The notes under the pieces were generated by a model. That model was not told the DNA's origin. It worked only from the letters and a program-made list of their open reading frames with translations, and searched no databases. A stretch of 64,000 nt of DNA from the NCBI RefSeq assembly GCF_963678635.1, contig NC_087064.1, positions 70,805,465-70,869,464 on the forward strand, read 5' to 3'. How positions within the stretch are numbered: position 1 is the stretch's first letter; every line of letters begins with the position of its first letter. The position numbers and the translations under genes are program-made. The stretch comes from Symsagittifera roscoffensis. Lineage: Eukaryota; Xenacoelomorpha; Acoela; Convolutidae. Below, one piece after another: positions 48,401 through 54,400 of the stretch.

Positions 48401-51400
48401 TCAAAACATTTACGCTTTCTGTGTTTTTTTTTTATTTTCGCCGATCGAAATACTTTTGTGCCCCATTGAAGATATTGACACCCAAAAATTAAATCTAAAA
48501 ATATTTTTACCTGCGATCAATTTTTGCAAAATGTACGGAGTTTGAAGTTTGTCAATTTGGCCATGCTCTGGGCTTATTTATGCGCTTTTTGAATGTTTTA
48601 TTCTTACTCATGAAAACGTAACGCGTGGCTTGGGGGGATGGAAGAGAACCACTTGATCTTGATATTGTCCAAAAATTATAGTAATTCAATATATTTCCCA
48701 AAAACAATTCAATATGGAATAAAAGGCAATCACAACAGACAGTGCTTCGCCCTGATATCTTAGCAGTCTTATTCACATTTTAACTTGAACCATAACATTT
48801 TGGTTGGAAATATCACTGGACGCCAAATTCCATAAATAAAATATTTTGTTCGAAGACATTTTAAGAATTTTGATTGTTTCAATTCGGTTTTTGTTCCAAC
48901 TTTCGGAAAAAATTATGGATGCAATATGCTCGGGCTGCTAATCTTATTATGATTATTTCTTTAAAAAAAACACCCAGGGGATCGATCCATGGATCTCCGT
49001 GGTCCCACAACAATCGCGCTCCCCTTACTAACAAGACATTGATTGCAATCGATTTTATACAGATAAAGTAGCTGAGATTTTAAAAATCAATTTGAATCGA
49101 TTTGAAATGAATTTAATTCGATGCAAAAATGTAGTTTAAGAATCAATTTCAATCTTTTGTTGCCAGCTTTTAAGGTTTCTTTTTTCTACAATTTTCAGTA
49201 ACGATAACATCGATATAAATTATCGGTTTTAACTACTTTTTTGTACTTCATTTTATTATATTAATTTTTTCTAGACTATGAAACAAAAGAGAAGTGTTGA
49301 AAATAAAATTTGTATGTTTTTGAATGACTATTTGTTTTGATACTAGGATTTAAGTAAATAATGAGGATATTTAATATCTAAGTTTTAGAAAAGCAATTAA
49401 AATGAAGTTTTTTTATTTTGAGTTTCTTATTATATTGTTATTTACTGAGAAAGACTGAGCGTAAAGCTTGGATAATGAAATATAAATATTTGGCATAGTT
49501 TTGTTTTTTCTTTACCGCAGAAAACCTTAGTTTTGTTGCACTATTATAAAGGGAATCCTTAAACGCAATATTTGCGGAAAAAAATTCTCCTCATGTGATT
49601 TTTGCTATCTGTAGCTCTTTTCGAGAATTTCTTAATAGAAAAGTTTGCTCACGCTTTGTAACAAAATGAATAGTTAAGTTAAACTACTTTTAATGAGATT
49701 TTGATGATTTTCACTGCATCGCAAAAATTTATTTAAATCAAATTTAAGGGAATAAACTTGTTTTTTTTTCTTCAGTAAAAATCCATTTAATCCATTCTAA
49801 ATCAGTCTACGTGCGTAAATGGGTGTCTCTTTCATGTGTCTTATATGAAATTTAATCCATTCTCAATCGATTTACGTGTCTATATGGGCTATCGTAAATC
49901 GATTTCACTACAGTATTTTATTTTTGTAAAAAATCGATTTAAATCGATTTCAATCTCAGGTTTGGCGGTGCGGGTCACCGCTAGACTATCCTGACTTAAA
50001 GATTGTTAAAAAATGCTCTGTAATGAACTAACGTGACTATAACAGCGCTGTGATACTTTGATGCCGCAAGTTTAAAGCGCATTATTCACGCGTGGCAAAA
50101 TATCTCGCACCACAAAATCGTTCAAAAATCAATTGAGCAGTTTTTGGTAAAAAATACTGCCACGGGGTTTTCAAAAAATAATGTTAGATGATTAATTTAC
50201 CAATACTATTGAGTGACAGTAATAGCATTGGCAAATTTGGCCCTGGAAATTTTTCAAGGAATGAGTTTTCTTATATCGCAAGCCAGCTATGGAAAGCCAA
50301 ATACTTTTAATTTATTGTTCACCAAACTGTACATAAGCCCTCGCCGATTTGTTGAATGCTCGGCTAAAATACTTTTAAATTTAAAAGCAGCTTTTGTCCA
50401 ATTGTTTTAAAGGAATTCTGCTAAATTTTATCAAATTTCATTGAACTAAAAACTTCCAACTAAACATAAAAATATTTCCTAAAACCCTATATCTTTCACT
50501 GGAACAGGTCCTGAATAATTGTCAACAATGTAAAATAGTTTCTATTGACACTTTTTATTCTTGAAAAATCACTGTTTTTTTTGCTGCAAAAATTATTTTT
50601 TCCTACTAGTTCTCATAATGGATATGTTTAGAGGGGGAGAAGATCAATGCACAATTCCAAATGGGACTCTCAATAGTACCCGGCTCAACGGGACTCCGAT
50701 GCATTTGAAGGCCGGCCACATTTTTGCCCATGAATGGCTCCACCACATGAACGCCTCCTTCAGCCCCAAGAAAGGGTGGGGACAACAGCCAATCTATAGT
50801 GGTGAAGTTGCCATGAAACTAATGAATGCAAGTTCTGTAACCAATGGTCTTGTAACTTTAAATCAAGGTTTGTAAGATGTTAATTTGCATTAAGGCCCGG
50901 TTTTACACGGTACCGGGGTAGAAAATATAATAATTGATCACTAGAAAAGCAAATACGCAACAAGATGGGTCCCAGAACTTCAATGAATCTTTATGAAATG
51001 TTTAGATAAAGCACAGATGTTATAAAAAATTTGTCTCTCATCTCATTTCTGATCAGAACATAGTTAAAACTAGCGACAGTTTTTTCTTGTAATTTATTTG
51101 TTTGCGTGTTTGTGTAGAGATTTTATTTTGCGACAGAAAAAAAAATAAAATGTTTTGATTTCCGAAAACAAGCTGGTCTCAAAGTTTGCAAAGTTTGAAA
51201 TTGTTTCATTTGCTTTTTTTCAAAGACATATTGTATAGATTCAATGTTCAGTACTGATTTAATGTATCCGGACAAAACGCACTAAATTTGCCACTTTTTT
51301 TTCAAATTGGGTTGACTTTGGGTAAAAAAAAGATGGGGACAAATCTTGAAGAATTTTAGCAGAATTAATATGGTGCAATTGGTTTTGCGAAATTCGGGAT

Positions 51401-54400
51401 AAAAATTTTACCCCAGATTCGATCAATTTTGCTTTTTTCAGTAAACTTAAATAACTCCAAACTGCTTGGTCGATCACTGACATAATCATATTAAAATGAG
51501 CTTCCTACGTGGTTCATTAAACTTTCAGAACAGTGTACTCTCCAATGAATTGTATAAACTAACTTATTTTTGTTTGATAGACGTTTATTGTTGCCATATA
51601 AAACACCATTTTTCATTTAACTTTTAAACAATTTGGGCAGCATGTTAGGAGAGTACACACATTTAAAGTTTGTTGGGCTACGTAAGAGGCCCCTTTTGAT
51701 ATAATTATGGCAGTGATCGACCAAGTAGTTTAAGCACAATTTGACCAAAAAACCGAAAAACCATCTTTTTTAAGGTAAGTTTTTGGGTCCGAAAATCGCA
51801 AACTAATTTGCAGCATGTTAATTCTGCTGATTTTCTCAGCAAGTTTTGTCTTCAATATTTTTTATGGGGAGGGTTCTCATGCTGGAGGATCCGAATGCTG
51901 GAAAAAATTCAACTAATCAATATCGCTACGCGTTCTTATTGGCTAAATGCTTTTCTCACAAAATGGAAATGATAATATAATATAACATAACAGATGCAGA
52001 TATAATAGGTGCAGATACACTAAATTAAGTTTTTGTTTTTTCCATTTTTCCTAAATCGGTATCTTTGAAATATTAAATTTGTTCCAATCCGCCTACGATC
52101 CGCATTTTCTATCATCTTATTTTTTTCTAATCGGCCAACATAAGACTAATGACCTTGATTTATTTGCTTACTCTGAGATGTTCGCAATTTCATTGGGATT
52201 TTTGAATACTCAATTCTGATTGGCTGAAAATCAGTCAAAAGAAGTTTCAAGCATTCGGTCTTCCAGCATGAGGAACGCCACCTTTTCTATAGCTAAACTC
52301 AACTCAATTTGAGAAAAACGAGTTTTAACTTTCTAGTTCATTGCATATTATCCGGATGAAATAAATCAACACTGTACTGCATATGGGTGTTCCTGAATAG
52401 AAAATTCATATGAATATACAGGTATGACAATAAGTTGTTGGGGATTTCAGCAGACCGTGTTTTTAGCAGACCAATCTTTCAGCAGATTCAGAACAATTAT
52501 AAAGTCAAATAGCTAACTTCAAACGCGGCCTTGGCGATTAGCGACCGCTTGCTGTGCTGCTATTCAATTCAACATGAGTGTTATTGTGCGCGCAAATCTT
52601 TGTCATGCCGCTAATTAAGACTGTTGGGTTTTTGAAGCTGATAGTTTTTGTTGACAAATCATGAGATCGTGTCTCTATTGGGGAAACCCTTGGCCTCAGA
52701 CTGGGCGTCTTTTTGAGTTTGTTAAACAATCATCCGTTACTTTATTACGTTGGTCTGCTAAAAGATTCACTTTTCACTTCTTATGCTAAAAGGTCGGTCT
52801 GCTAAACGATTGGTCTTCGACTTATCGCTTCTATGTAAAGCCCTAAGCATGTCTTCCGCTCCGATGTTTTATGGATAACAAAAAATCAAATATAATGGAT
52901 TTTAGCTGACTAAAATGTTGTTTTTATAATTGATTATCTTGGCAAAATTGTACAAGGTATCAGATTTTGAATCCAACTTAGTTGACTATTTTCGAAAAAT
53001 AAAATCCATTAAGAACCATTATAATCGATTTTAATTTATTTTTGTTTTCAAAAAAATGGTTTATGTTTTGTACATAATATCCATGAACGCTGAATAATTT
53101 TTCTAGATAATGACTCTACTCTTTGCAACTTTCTGCGAAACTCGAACGAACACATTCATTCAGGGACGGCCAACATGTAGTTTTTTTCAAGCGCTACAAG
53201 TTTTGTCCTGCAGCGTTAAAATTTTGTCGAAATACGTTCTATTTAGTGTTGAGGGAGTTCTCGGAAAATCAACTTGGCCGCTCTGAGAAAAAAATCGACT
53301 ACATTTTTAAATTTTTTGAAAGCCCCAACCCCCCCCCCCCCCAAAAAAAAACCACAGCCCCTCAAAACACTAAACACCACCACCGGGACAGGTAACTATG
53401 CAGTACAGGTAAACGTGGGGGGTTGTGGGGTCTACCCACAACACAGCCCCCTCCCCCACACGTTTACCCAGACTACACACTCACCTCACCTTCTGATAAA
53501 AAAATTTTGAAAATAAACTGGAATTAATCGATTAAAATCGATCATAATCGATTATATTGGGATTTTTTTGCTTGAAAAATGGTATCTTTTTAATCCATTT
53601 TTAGTTGATTATAATCGATTATTTTTGTCATTTAATAGAGACTGAGAAAAAATTCCAATATAACCGATTATTATCCATGAATATTCAGTGCGGGTAATGC
53701 TAGTTTTTTCTTTAGTAGATAAGCTGTCTAGTCGTAATTCAATAACTATAAATAATACTTCGAAACCTGATCTTTGATAAAATATTTGTGCAAAATTTGT
53801 TTGCCACAAAGTACTTGATCCAAATATTGCGTTAAAAACCAAAAACAATCAATTTTTCTGTAAGGATGTCTCATTTCTATTCTCTCTTCTCGCTTTCGAT
53901 AATCATTAAAGCAAAATGATAGATTGTAAGTTTTTCATTAATAACCAATTATAATCCATTGCTAAAGGCCGTTTGTTAGTTTTGGCTAGCTTACGAGTCA
54001 GACCAGTATCGAGATATTGGAATGAAGCTGATCTCTCTAAAAACCTCGATTTATCCAGTATTCCTCTAAACCCACTGAGCCTAAGGAGATGGTGTCAGGA
54101 TCAGTATTAGACTTAGGAGTTACTCGAGCCCATTAGACCGAAAAAAGATTGCGTGGCAATAGGCGGCGTACTTCATCTGAAACTATTCTTTGAGATCAGG
54201 GGCGGGTTTAGGCGGGGCGGGGGTATCGAACGCCTCCTTTTCTCAGGATTTCGACCCCTTACCAACCAAAGGGTCCCCCTTTTGGTATTATTTTGTTATT
54301 TTATGACATTTTTTCTGACATTTGTTATTTTATGAAATTTTTTCTAAAGGTCCCTTTTCAAGTTTTTTGTTAGTTTTTTTCTGCGAGCACTTTTGTTATC

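Larger units (their letters stand above)
45869..50631. other. remainder of intron 2
   Basis: AT-rich intron sequence with short repeats (listed separately) and no recognisable protein-coding frame. The intron ends at AG 50630-50631 in the phase-consistent model. A stronger pyrimidine-tract acceptor at 50608-50609 (ttttttcctactag) would be out of phase with exon 2 unless another small exon exists. Confidence 0.5.

Noticed and set aside
54153-54335. 60-codon frame identical in both duplicated copies
   Set aside because: Identity reflects the recent duplication; the sequence is the edge of an LTR fragment and intron.
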